Of a DNA stretch of 15,666 nucleotides, positions 1-6,962 are shown one piece after another; positions within the stretch are counted from its first letter, which is position 1, and the number at the start of each line of letters is the position of its first letter. The notes under the pieces are model-generated. The model did no database searches, was not told the DNA's origin, and was given only the letters and a program-made list of their open reading frames with translations. The DNA comes from CADEED01 sp035995425 (lineage in GTDB: Bacteria; Pseudomonadota; Gammaproteobacteria; Steroidobacterales; Steroidobacteraceae). Both the position numbers and the translations under genes were made by a program. The stretch spans positions 1 to 15,666 of the forward strand of contig DASYKM010000052.1 of NCBI GenBank assembly GCA_035995425.1, read 5' to 3'.

Positions 1-94
1 GTCATGGATTGCCCTGTTTACGAATACCGAGCTAGCTTTTATCGGCTGCGAAGCACGACTGCAAGGCTGCCGCGTCACGGATAACATATCGGCC

Positions 95-781
95 ATGGAG
101 CTTTTCAACGACCTGCTGCCCGATCCCCTGCCGGCCGAGCCGATGGCCCTCGCCGGCGCCTGGCTGGCCACGGCCATTGCCGCCCGCCAGCAGCCCAATC
201 CCGACGCCATGGTGCTCGCCACCGCGACCGCGTCCGGCCAGCCGTCGGCGCGCGTGGTGTTGTGCAAGGATTTCGATGTCGAGCTCGGCCGCGTGTCGTT
301 CGTCACGAACTACGATTCGCGCAAGGGACACGAGCTCGCCGAGAACGCGCGTGCCGCGCTGGTGTTTCACTGGGATCACTCCCATCGGCAAATCCGCATC
401 GAAGGCGTGGTGCTCAAGGCGCCGGCGGCCGAAAGCGACATCTACTTCGCGTCGCGCAACTGGCAGCGGCGCATTGGCGCGTGGGCGAGCGCGCAGAGCC
501 AGCCGTTGCGGTCGCGCGAGCAGCTCAATGCCGCGGTACGCGCGGCGGCGCAGCGCTTTGGCGTCCCGGAACCGACGCTCGCCAACATCAATGACCCACA
601 GACCGCGGCCATCCCGCGGCCGCCATTCTGGGGTGGCTGCTACGTCTGGGCCGATTCGGTCGAACTGTGGATCGAGGGTGCCTCGCGCATCCACGAACGC
701 GCGCGCTGGACCCGTTCGCTAACTACCGCGGGCGCCGGTTTCCGCACCGGCCCCTGGTCGGCGACGCGGCTGCAGCCCTGA
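95..781 (+). CDS. pdxH: Pyridoxamine 5'-phosphate oxidase
   Basis: This is the FMN-dependent oxidase that converts pyridoxine or pyridoxamine 5'-phosphate to pyridoxal 5'-phosphate in the cytoplasm, the last step of PLP synthesis and salvage. The 228-residue product is close to the usual 210-230. Visible family landmarks are the PxAMVLAT strand (about 36-43), the FMN-phosphate-binding R53...K58 segment, the YDSRKG loop (73-78), FWGG (178-181) and the substrate-binding R198-x-H200. The chain ends WSATRLQP, matching the family's C-terminal W-x(3)-RLxP signature. The ATG at 95 fits the usual N-terminus (LFxDLLPxPLPAEP), although no clear Shine-Dalgarno precedes it. Positions 1-94 may contain the promoter, but I cannot place it with confidence. 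It is followed after 17 nt by the metallopeptidase gene. Identity is secure. Confidence 0.95.
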   Translation: MELFNDLLPDPLPAEPMALAGAWLATAIAARQQPNPDAMVLATATASGQPSARVVLCKDFDVELGRVSFVTNYDSRKGHELAENARAALVFHWDHSHRQIRIEGVVLKAPAAESDIYFASRNWQRRIGAWASAQSQPLRSREQLNAAVRAAAQRFGVPEPTLANINDPQTAAIPRPPFWGGCYVWADSVELWIEGASRIHERARWTRSLTTAGAGFRTGPWSATRLQP

Positions 782-798
782 CGGAAACGACCAGCTTC

Positions 799-1572
799 GT
801 GTGGCGCAAACTTCGCATCGCGATCCTGCTGCTGATTCTCGGCATGGCCGCCTGGTCCAACTGGTACGACCGGCTCAGCACCACGGACTGGGACGAGACG
901 CTGTACATCGGCATATTTCCCGTCGACGAAGCGGACAATGCGGTCGCACGCGCTTACGTCGCGCGGCTCGCCGAAAGCAATGTTGCCGACATCGAACAAT
1001 TCCTCAACCGCGAGGCGAAACGATACGGCGTCGATATCGATCGCCCGGTCCGCGTCACGTTGTATCCGCCGCTCGCGGAGCCGCCACCGGAGCGGGTCGC
1101 GAACGGCAACGTGCTGCAGGACATGTGGTGGAGCCTGAAATTGCGCATGTACGCACGACGCGCCTCGCGCGCCTCCGGGCGTCCGCCACCGCAGATTCGC
1201 ATCTTCGTGCGCTACCACGATCCGTCGTTCACGAGTTCCGTGCCGCACTCGGTCGGCATGCAGAAAGGCCTGGTGGGCGTGGTGCACGCGTTCGCGGATC
1301 CGGAGATGACCCGCACTAACAACGTGGTCATCGCCCACGAGATCCTGCACACGCTCGGCGCCAGCGATAAATACGACCCGGTGAGCCTCGCGCCACTCTA
1401 CCCGGGCGGCTATGCCGAACCCGAACGCGAGCCGCGATATCCGCAATCGCTCACCGAGATCATGGCCGGCCGCGTCGCCATCGACAGTCAGACTTTCGAG
1501 ATGCCCGAATCGCTCGACGAGGTGCGCGTCGGCCCGGCAACCGCGCTCGAGATACGCTGGGTGCGGCAGTGA
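799..1572 (+). CDS. Membrane-anchored metzincin-like zinc metallopeptidase, uncharacterised
   Basis: The product has about 257 residues. It starts with a short basic stretch and one hydrophobic segment (about 5-20), so it is probably an N-terminally anchored protein whose catalytic domain lies in the periplasm. The domain has an extended zinc motif, H180-E181-x-x-H184-x-x-G187-x-x-D190. This fits the metzincin pattern with Asp as third ligand, as in snapalysin. Met222 in TEIMAGR, 32 residues further on, could be the metzincin Met-turn. The substrate is unknown. The GTG at 799 is chosen because a GGAA lies about 12 nt upstream and the protein then begins just before the membrane helix. A CTG at 778 overlapping the pdxH stop is an alternative. 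The stop overlaps the next start (GTGA), which suggests translational coupling with the ABC ATPase. Peptidase character is likely; the biological role is open. Confidence 0.8.
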   Translation: MWRKLRIAILLLILGMAAWSNWYDRLSTTDWDETLYIGIFPVDEADNAVARAYVARLAESNVADIEQFLNREAKRYGVDIDRPVRVTLYPPLAEPPPERVANGNVLQDMWWSLKLRMYARRASRASGRPPPQIRIFVRYHDPSFTSSVPHSVGMQKGLVGVVHAFADPEMTRTNNVVIAHEILHTLGASDKYDPVSLAPLYPGGYAEPEREPRYPQSLTEIMAGRVAIDSQTFEMPESLDEVRVGPATALEIRWVRQ

Positions 1573-2336
1573 CCGAGGCGCTGCTTGCGACCGTGCAACT
1601 GCGCGTGGCGGTGCCGGGCCGCGTGCTCATCGACGGATTTACCAGTGCGATTCGCGCCGGCGAGTTTGTCGCCTTGCTGGGGGGCAATGGCGCGGGCAAG
1701 TCGTTGCTGCTGCGGACGCTCGCGGGTCTGCGGGCTGCCACGGCGGGCTCTGTGCTGCTCGCCGGGCGCGACATCGAGACGCTGGCGCGTCGCGACATCG
1801 CCTCCCGCCTCGGGTTCCTGCCCCAGGATCCGGACGCGACTCCGCAGGGAATGCTGGCCGAAACCGTGTTGCTGGGCCGGTTCGCGCACCTCGGCTTCTG
1901 GGAAACCACCGATGCCGCCGACCTGCGACGCGTGAGTCAGGCGCTCGGCGATGTCGGCCTGGAATCGCTGGCGCAGCGCGAGCTCGGCACTCTGTCGGGC
2001 GGCGAGCAGCGCCGCGCCGCCATCGCGCGGCTGCTCGTGCAGGCGCCGTCTATCTACCTGCTCGACGAGCCCACCAACCACCTGGATCCGGCGCAGCAGC
2101 TCGGCATTCTCGAACGCCTGCGCACGCTCGCGCGCGCCGGCGCCGCCGTGATCGCCAGCCTGCACGAACCGAATCTCGCCTTGCGCTACGCGGATCGCGT
2201 GTGTCTGCTGCGCGGCGATGGGAATGCCGAGCTCATCGACTGCGCGACGCTCGATACCGGCCATCTTGGCCGCCTCTACGGGCTGAGCTACACCGAGATG
2301 CGCGTGGGCACGCAGCGTTTCATGACCCCGCTCTGA
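1569..2336 (+). CDS. ABC transporter ATPase of the BtuD/FhuC (cobalamin/iron-siderophore) type
   Basis: This is a 255-residue ATP-hydrolysing subunit of an ABC importer at the inner face of the cytoplasmic membrane. All catalytic elements are present: Walker A GGNGAGKS (38-45), Q-loop Q86, signature LSGGE (142-146), Walker B IYLLDE (162-167), D-loop HLD (171-173) and switch H199. General similarity is to BtuD/FhuC-type ATPases of B12, haem and siderophore uptake. The GTG start overlaps the preceding stop by 4 nt. No permease or binding-protein gene is next to it, so its partners must be elsewhere if it works as an importer. A riboswitch-controlled btuB lies 1.5 kb downstream on the same strand, which makes cobalamin an attractive but unproven substrate. 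The last 17 bp overlap the 3' end of the convergent small membrane-protein gene. Confidence 0.88.
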   Translation: MTEALLATVQLRVAVPGRVLIDGFTSAIRAGEFVALLGGNGAGKSLLLRTLAGLRAATAGSVLLAGRDIETLARRDIASRLGFLPQDPDATPQGMLAETVLLGRFAHLGFWETTDAADLRRVSQALGDVGLESLAQRELGTLSGGEQRRAAIARLLVQAPSIYLLDEPTNHLDPAQQLGILERLRTLARAGAAVIASLHEPNLALRYADRVCLLRGDGNAELIDCATLDTGHLGRLYGLSYTEMRVGTQRFMTPL

Positions 2337-2748
2337 CGCAGTCGCTGATCGCCGCGATGCGCAGGCCTTCGGGAATCGGTTCGGCGCCCTTCAGGTTGAA
2401 CCAGTCGGTGGCCACCTTCTCGAGTCTCTGGCGGCGCACCGGTTCCTGAAACGCGATCTCCTGAATTCGCAGCAAACGATCGAGCGGTTCGCCGTCGCGG
2501 CGGGCCTGGAGCGCTCGCTGCGCGACCACCAGCTCCGCCTCACATTGCGGCGTCGCCGTCGCGGGGCGTGGCGCCGCCGGCTCTTCGGCCGGCGGCGCGG
2601 CGAGTGGCACAGGCGACGCCGGCGCGCTCGCAGCGACCGCCGCGCGCGCGGCGCGCTTCTCCGCCATGTGTTTGCTGGCGTTGTACGCGTACATCAATCC
2701 CGCGAACCCGAGTATTCCGAAAATTCCCCAGCGGAAGAAGACGGACAC
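2320..2748 (-). CDS. Small single-pass membrane protein, Ala/Pro-rich linker, unknown function
   Basis: I do not recognise this family. The 142-residue product begins with a hydrophobic segment (about 3-21). A basic, Ala-rich stretch and an Ala/Pro-rich linker (about 35-65) follow. A compact C-terminal region contains two cysteines (in PQCEAEL and ISDCVRA), which could pair if this part is periplasmic. The GTG start lies 2 nt after the stop of the upstream phosphatase gene, with GGAAG 6 nt before it inside that gene, so the two are probably co-translated. The 3' end overlaps the convergent ABC ATPase gene by 17 bp. A CTG overlapping the upstream stop is another possible start. Coding is supported by the Shine-Dalgarno, the tight spacing and the sensible membrane topology. 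Confidence 0.65.
   Translation of the reverse strand: MSVFFRWGIFGILGFAGLMYAYNASKHMAEKRAARAAVAASAPASPVPLAAPPAEEPAAPRPATATPQCEAELVVAQRALQARRDGEPLDRLLRIQEIAFQEPVRRQRLEKVATDWFNLKGAEPIPEGLRIAAISDCVRAGS
2571..2598. repeat. Perfect 11-bp GC-rich inverted repeat
   Basis: The arms GCGCCGCCGGC (2571-2581) and GCCGGCGGCGC (2588-2598) are perfect inverse complements around a 6-nt loop. They lie inside the Ala/Pro linker of the small membrane-protein gene and would form a very stable hairpin in its mRNA. There is no U-tract, so it is not a standard terminator. It may simply result from GC-rich Ala/Pro codons. Confidence 0.6.
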
Positions 2749-2750
2749 GT

Positions 2751-3518
2751 TCAGCTTCCGAAGCGGATCGTTTCCAGCACGGGCTGATGCAGCGGACCGT
2801 TGGTGGCCAGCACCGTCGTGGTGTTCAGTCCCACGGGCGCGCCTTTCAGATCGGTGAACCTGCCGCCGGCCTCTTCGACGATTACCGTGAGCGCCGCAAT
2901 GTCGAGGATGTTCACATCCGACTCGATCACCACGTCCAGCGCCGCGCGCGCCAGCAGGTGGTAGTGCACGAAATCGCCGTAGCCGCGGATGCGGTTGATG
3001 TTCCCTATCAAGCCACCGAATCGCGACCACGCCGGCGAGGCGGCCAGCGACTTGAGATTGCCGGTGGAAACGATGGCGCCATCGAGCGCCGCCACCTTGC
3101 TCACGCGCATCGGTTTGCCGTCGAGGAATGCACCACCGCCCTTCTCCGCCCAGGCGAGCTCGTTGTACGCCGGCGCGCTCGACACGCCTAACACAAACTT
3201 TCCGCCGCGCATCAGCGCGATCTGCGTGGAGAAGAACGGGCACTCGCGCACGAACGACTTGGTGCCGTCGATGGGGTCGACCAGCCACACGCTTTCGGCG
3301 TTCATGTCCGACTGGCCGGTCTCCTCGCCATAGAAGCCGTATGAGGGAAAACGCTTCGTGAGCAGCTCGCGAATGGCCTCCTCGGAGCGCACGTCGGCCT
3401 CGGTGACCGGAGTCTTGTCCGCTTTCACCTCGATCTTCACGTTGCGTTGATAGAAGCCGCGGATGACCTCGGCGGCGGCCCGTGCCGCCTCGAGTGCGGC
3501 CTTGAGTTCATTCGACAT
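2751..3518 (-). CDS. Inositol-monophosphatase-family phosphatase, probably histidinol-phosphatase (HisN)-like
   Basis: This is a Mg-dependent phosphomonoesterase of the inositol monophosphatase superfamily, cytosolic, about 255 residues. The metal-site motifs are complete: GEET with E65/E66, DPIDGTKSF with D81 and D84, and a C-terminal D206 in LDIAAL followed by the VEEAGG strand. The DPIDGTKSF form and the GDF-x-HYHLLARAALDVVIE segment resemble HisN-type histidinol-phosphate phosphatases more than SuhB. I therefore favour histidine biosynthesis, with inositol-1-phosphate, fructose-1,6-bisphosphate or 3'-phosphoadenosine nucleotide as alternatives. I chose the ATG at 3518 because the first helix of the family starts there. 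An ATG at 3533 is possible, and neither has a good Shine-Dalgarno. The gene diverges from the riboswitch leader and is followed at 2 nt by the small membrane-protein gene. Confidence 0.88.
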   Translation of the reverse strand: MSNELKAALEAARAAAEVIRGFYQRNVKIEVKADKTPVTEADVRSEEAIRELLTKRFPSYGFYGEETGQSDMNAESVWLVDPIDGTKSFVRECPFFSTQIALMRGGKFVLGVSSAPAYNELAWAEKGGGAFLDGKPMRVSKVAALDGAIVSTGNLKSLAASPAWSRFGGLIGNINRIRGYGDFVHYHLLARAALDVVIESDVNILDIAALTVIVEEAGGRFTDLKGAPVGLNTTTVLATNGPLHQPVLETIRFGS

Positions 3519-3548
3519 TTCTGGGTTTGGCATGGCGGGCGAAGACTG

Positions 3549-3563
3549 CGGGAGCCCCTCCCG
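3549..3563. repeat. Perfect 6-bp hairpin (CGGGAG-CCC-CTCCCG)
   Basis: This symmetric element lies in the divergent intergenic region, 30 nt before the phosphatase start on the - strand and about 50 bp before the riboswitch on the + strand. It could be an operator or a 5'-leader hairpin of the phosphatase mRNA. No function can be assigned. Confidence 0.45.
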
Positions 3564-3597
3564 AACTGTCAATTCGCGAAAAATCTCGCTAGAGTGC

Positions 3598-3770
3598 GCC
3601 CCGCCGAAAGGTTACGGGAAGCTGGTGAACCGCAAGGTGATTCCAGCACTGCCCCCGCAACGGTAATCGAACCCAAACGCATCAACTGCCACTGAGCCGC
3701 AATGCTCGGGAAGGCGATGCGCCGAAACACGACAGTTTCAGTTCGAGAGTCCGGAGACCGGCCGATCGGT
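3598..3770 (+). promoter_or_regulatory. Cobalamin (B12) riboswitch
   Basis: The leader carries the landmark blocks of the class-I cobalamin aptamer in the right order. These are GGTTACGGGAAG (3610-3621), a CTGG...CCAG arm leading into GCACTGCCCCCGCAACGGTAA (3646-3666), the B12 box GCCACTG (3688-3694), CGGGAAGGCGATGCGCC (3707-3723) and AGTCCGGAGACCGGCC (3748-3763). A short P1-like pairing of CCGA near 3604 with TCGG near 3766 closes it, so the outer limits are approximate. When adenosyl- or another cobalamin binds, this element normally turns off the downstream uptake gene, here btuB and, through co-transcription, the adenosyltransferase. A weak -10-like TAGAGT at 3590-3595 would place the transcript start at the riboswitch edge, but no convincing -35 is visible. 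Confidence 0.93.
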
Positions 3771-3796
3771 ATTTTCCCAGTGATGCGGCGGGCATC

Positions 3797-3877
3797 GGGA
3801 AGGGCTCCCAAGCTCTCCTTTTCCGCAGGTCACCGGGCGTACTCATTGCTTCGGCCATGCGGGCGTGCATGGAAAGG
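3797..3877 (+). promoter_or_regulatory. Putative riboswitch expression platform and btuB ribosome-binding site
   Basis: GGAAAGG at 3871-3877 sits 8 nt before the GTG at 3886 and is the likely Shine-Dalgarno; it decides the start. The pyrimidine run CCTTTTCC at 3817-3824 can pair with it (one bulged T) or instead with GGGAAGG at 3797-3803. That would give two mutually exclusive structures, as expected of a translation-control switch. No U-tract terminator is present. The pairing was done by eye. Confidence 0.45.
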
Positions 3878-3885
3878 TTTGTCTC

Positions 3886-5757
3886 GTGATCACGAATTTT
3901 CGCTATTCGCAGGCGGCGCTCGCCGTCGCTCGCGCACTCGCCTGCTCCCTCGTTCCCCTGTTCGTTTCTTCGCCGAGCTTCGCGCAGGACGAGCTGGAAG
4001 AAACCATCGTCACCGCGACGCGCACCCCCGTGCCGCTCGATGCGGTCGGCGCACCGGTCATCGTCATCACCCGCGCCGACATCGAACGTTCGCTCGCCAG
4101 CGACGTGAGCGAGCTGTTGCAGATGCACGGCGGCCTCGAGATCGCGCGCAACGGCGGGCCGGGCCAAACTACCTCGCTGTTCACGCGCGGCACCGAGAGC
4201 AACCACACCGTGGTGCTGATCGACGGCGTGCGCATCAATCCCGGCACCATCGGCGGCGCCGCATTGCAGAACATCGCGCCCGAGTCGCTGGAGCGCATCG
4301 AAATCGTCAAGGGCCCGCGCTCTTCCTTGTATGGCACCGACGCCATCGGCGGGGTGGTGCAATTGTTCACGCGCGGCACGGCCAAAGACGGCGGCAGCAC
4401 CGGCGCCACGTTCGGCAGCGATTCCACGCGGCAGATATTCGGCGACGCGGCGATGTCCGCGGGCGACAGTTTCAAGCTCGGTTTCGGTGGCAGTTACGCC
4501 GAGAGTGAGGGCATGCCGACCTTCGTCGACGACAACCTCGATCGCGGCTATCGCAATGTCACGGGTCGCGCCTTTGCGGAGTTTGCGGCCAGTGACGCGC
4601 TGAAGTTCCGCGCGCGTGCCTGGCGCGCCGCCGGTCGCACGGAGTATTCCTCGCAGACGTTCAGCGATCCGCCATATGCACCCGCCTCGCAGGATTTCGA
4701 GAACAGCGTCTATTCGCTCGAAACCGAGTATCGCACCGAGGGCGGCTTCGGCGTGCGTGGCACCGTGAGCCGCGCGCTGGACGATATCAACCAGCTGCAG
4801 TTGGGCTTCGGTCCCGCGGACTTCGATTACGCCCGCACGGCGCGTACCAACATCGATGTGCAGGTCGACCTCGCAACCATCGGCACCCATGCGCTGAGCT
4901 TTGGCTTGCAGCGCAGCGACGAGAACACCCGGGCACAGTCGTTCGGCACGGTGTTCGACGAAGACACGCTGGTGACACAGGCATTCGTCCAGGATCAGTT
5001 TCAGATAGGCCGCCTGACCTCGCGGCTCGCGCTCGGCCACGTCGATCACGAAACCTTCGGCAGCGAGCTCACGTGGAATGCCGAATTCGGTGCCGCGTTC
5101 GACACCGGCACCCGGGTCACGCTGAGCGCCGGCACGGCCTTCCGCGCGCCCGACAGCACCGACCGCTTCGGCTTCGGCGGCAACCCCGATCTCGATCCCG
5201 AGTTTTCCCGCCAGGTCGAGCTCTCCGTGCGGCAGAAGTTAGGCGCGCGCCAGCAGGTATCGCTGTCGGCGTTCGACAACCGTATCCACGACCTCATCGA
5301 CTACGTCATCACCGACTTCGATACTTTCGACGGCCAGAACCAGAACGTCGAACGCGCCCGCATCAAGGGCGTCGAGCTCGGCTACCAGTTCGCCGGCGAA
5401 GCCTGGCGCGCGCGCGCCGAGCTCACGTTGCAGGATCCGCGCGATGAAACCGCCGATCAGCGCCTGCTGCGCCGGTCGCGCGAATCGCTGGTGCTGGCGG
5501 TCAATCGCGACGTGGGTGCGCTCGATCTCGGCGTGGATGTCGCCGCGTTCGGCAGTCGCAAGGACATCGGCTTTCCGTTCAACATCACGCTGGATTCTTA
5601 CGCGCTGCTCAACGCGACGGTGCGCTACCGCGTGAACGGCGCGCTCACCCTGCAGGGCCGCATCGAAAACGCGCTCGACGAGGATTACACGCTGGCGCAG
5701 GGCTATCGCACCGAGGGCCGCTCGTACACCATTGGAGTACGCTACAGCTTCGAGTAA
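3886..5757 (+). CDS. btuB: TonB-dependent vitamin B12 receptor
   Basis: This is an outer-membrane beta-barrel receptor that captures cobalamin and passes it to the periplasm using TonB energy. The 623-residue product matches the roughly 600-residue BtuB size. A signal peptide ends near SFA-QDE (about 33/34), then comes a TonB box (EETIVTA, about 38-44) and a plug domain (about 50-155) with VVLIDGVRINPG and ERIEIVKGPRSSLYG. The barrel ends with NALDEDYTLAQGYRTEGRS. The GTG at 3886 is preferred over an in-frame GTG at 3865 because it has GGAAAGG at good spacing. The last residues are YSFE, so the usual terminal aromatic residue is next to last. The cobalamin riboswitch upstream and the adenosyltransferase 17 nt downstream make the substrate assignment strong. 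Confidence 0.93.
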   Translation: MITNFRYSQAALAVARALACSLVPLFVSSPSFAQDELEETIVTATRTPVPLDAVGAPVIVITRADIERSLASDVSELLQMHGGLEIARNGGPGQTTSLFTRGTESNHTVVLIDGVRINPGTIGGAALQNIAPESLERIEIVKGPRSSLYGTDAIGGVVQLFTRGTAKDGGSTGATFGSDSTRQIFGDAAMSAGDSFKLGFGGSYAESEGMPTFVDDNLDRGYRNVTGRAFAEFAASDALKFRARAWRAAGRTEYSSQTFSDPPYAPASQDFENSVYSLETEYRTEGGFGVRGTVSRALDDINQLQLGFGPADFDYARTARTNIDVQVDLATIGTHALSFGLQRSDENTRAQSFGTVFDEDTLVTQAFVQDQFQIGRLTSRLALGHVDHETFGSELTWNAEFGAAFDTGTRVTLSAGTAFRAPDSTDRFGFGGNPDLDPEFSRQVELSVRQKLGARQQVSLSAFDNRIHDLIDYVITDFDTFDGQNQNVERARIKGVELGYQFAGEAWRARAELTLQDPRDETADQRLLRRSRESLVLAVNRDVGALDLGVDVAAFGSRKDIGFPFNITLDSYALLNATVRYRVNGALTLQGRIENALDEDYTLAQGYRTEGRSYTIGVRYSFE

Positions 5758-5774
5758 GCCTTCAAAGGTGCCGC

Positions 5775-6329
5775 ATGGGCAATCGCTTGAGCAGGATCTA
5801 CACGCGCACCGGTGATGACGGCACGACGGGCCTGGGAGACGGCAACCGGGTACGCAAGGATCACGCGCGGGTCGAGGCTTACGGCACCGTCGACGAAGCC
5901 AATAGTGCGATCGGTGTGATCCTGAGCGTCCCCGGCCTGCCCGCCGAGGTGGCACGCTGCCTCACGGAGATCCAGCATGACCTGTTCGATCTCGGCGGCG
6001 AGTTGTGCATCCCGGGCATGCAGATGATCAAGCAGCAGCAGATCGATCAGCTCGAGCAGGTGCTCGACCGGTTCAATGACCCGCTGCCCGCGCTCAAGGA
6101 TTTCATCCTGCCCGGTGGCGGGCCTGCGGCCGCGCACTGCCATCTGGCCCGAACCATCGTGAGGCGCGCCGAACGGCGCGTGTGGACGCTGGCCGAGGCG
6201 GAAAAGGTCAACGCGGAAGTGCCGAAGTATCTGAATCGCCTTTCGGATCTGTTGTTCGTGCTGGCGCGCGTGCTCGCGCGTCAAGACAACGGTTCCGAGG
6301 TGCTGTGGCGTCACGACCGCGGGCGCTGA
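5775..6329 (+). CDS. ATP:cob(I)alamin adenosyltransferase, PduO type
   Basis: This cytoplasmic enzyme transfers the 5'-deoxyadenosyl group of ATP to cob(I)alamin, making coenzyme B12. The 184-residue product has the PduO/MMAB fold signatures: the N-terminal ATP loop YTRTGDDGTTGLGDG (9-23), RVEAYGTVDEANSAIG (32-47), FILPGGGPAAAHCHLARTIVRRAER in the third helix, and YLNRLSDLLFVLAR near the C-terminus. It is not the CobA/BtuR type, which is a P-loop protein. The ATG at 5775 follows AAAGGTG and lies 17 nt after btuB, so it should share the riboswitch-controlled transcript. It belongs to the cob(I)alamin adenosylation/MMAB group (named pduO, cobO or yvqK in different genomes), so no symbol is given. 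Confidence 0.94.
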   Translation: MGNRLSRIYTRTGDDGTTGLGDGNRVRKDHARVEAYGTVDEANSAIGVILSVPGLPAEVARCLTEIQHDLFDLGGELCIPGMQMIKQQQIDQLEQVLDRFNDPLPALKDFILPGGGPAAAHCHLARTIVRRAERRVWTLAEAEKVNAEVPKYLNRLSDLLFVLARVLARQDNGSEVLWRHDRGR

Positions 6330-6367
6330 TAGGGGCGGCTCGCTGACCCGCGCGCGCCATCCCCATC

Positions 6368-6904
6368 TCAACGCACGCAAGCCCACGCGAACGACGGCCC
6401 CGGATCGGTCTTGCGACCCGGAGCCACGTCACTGTGCCCGACGATCCGTTCCGGCGTGATCTGCGGATACGCGTCTAACAACATCGGCAGCAGCGCGCGC
6501 AGGGTCGCGTATTGCGCGGCTTCGTACGGCACTTCGTCGGCGCCTTCGCATTCGATGCCGATGGAGTAGTCGTTGCAGGCTTCGCGGCCCTGCCACGCGG
6601 ACTTGCCGGCATGCCAGGCGCGCTCGTTGAACGACACGAACTGCACCGGCTCGCCGTCGCGGCGGATCAACAGGTGCGCGGACACCTTCAGAGCGGCGCG
6701 TTCGCGAAATTCCGGGTGCGCGTCCGCCGGAAGATTGCCGGTGAACAACTTCGCGATCCATGGCCCGCCGAATTCTCCCGGCGGCAGACTGATTCCGTGC
6801 AGCACGACGAGGTCGGGGACGATGCCGGCGGGACGCTCGTCGAAGTACGGCGACAACACCTGTTTGACGCCGACCAGCAGGCCGGTAGTGACATCGACGC
6901 GCAT
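6368..6904 (-). CDS. ampD: 1,6-anhydro-N-acetylmuramyl-L-alanine amidase
   Basis: This cytoplasmic zinc amidase cleaves the stem peptide from anhydro-muropeptides during peptidoglycan recycling, and in many species its loss induces AmpC beta-lactamase through AmpR. The 178-residue product is very similar to the known AmpD pattern. Zinc ligands are H36 (VLHGISLPPGEFGGPW), H157 and D167 (GHSDVAPGRKTDPGP), and the catalytic glutamate is E118 in SIGIECEG. RVSAH-like KVSAHLLIRRDG and AWHAGKSAWQGR, CNDYSIG are also present. The ATG at 6904 is chosen because GAGGA lies 8 nt upstream; ATGs at 6919 and 6922 lack a site. The gene converges on the adenosyltransferase (38-nt gap) and diverges from bioA, with a 58-nt shared promoter region. 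Confidence 0.96.
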   Translation of the reverse strand: MRVDVTTGLLVGVKQVLSPYFDERPAGIVPDLVVLHGISLPPGEFGGPWIAKLFTGNLPADAHPEFRERAALKVSAHLLIRRDGEPVQFVSFNERAWHAGKSAWQGREACNDYSIGIECEGADEVPYEAAQYATLRALLPMLLDAYPQITPERIVGHSDVAPGRKTDPGPSFAWACVR

Positions 6905-6962
6905 AACTGTTGTCCTCATCATGCCACAATAGCCGCCCGCAAAAACGGCACGCACGAGGCCC

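Noticed and set aside
32..694. Long open frame antisense to pdxH
   Set aside because: Lies wholly opposite a clear pdxH; its Arg/Gly/Ala-rich translation is typical of a shadow frame in GC-rich DNA.
3544..3572. TTGACA at 3572-3567 (- strand) as -35 of the phosphatase promoter
   Set aside because: No -10-like hexamer at 16-18 bp; the hairpin fills the spacer instead.
3682..5049. 455-codon open frame antisense to the btuB N-terminal half and leader
   Set aside because: No family features, and it overlaps a secure receptor gene and the riboswitch.
6330..6367. Bidirectional terminator between the adenosyltransferase gene and ampD
   Set aside because: GC-rich but I could find no stable stem followed by a T-run.
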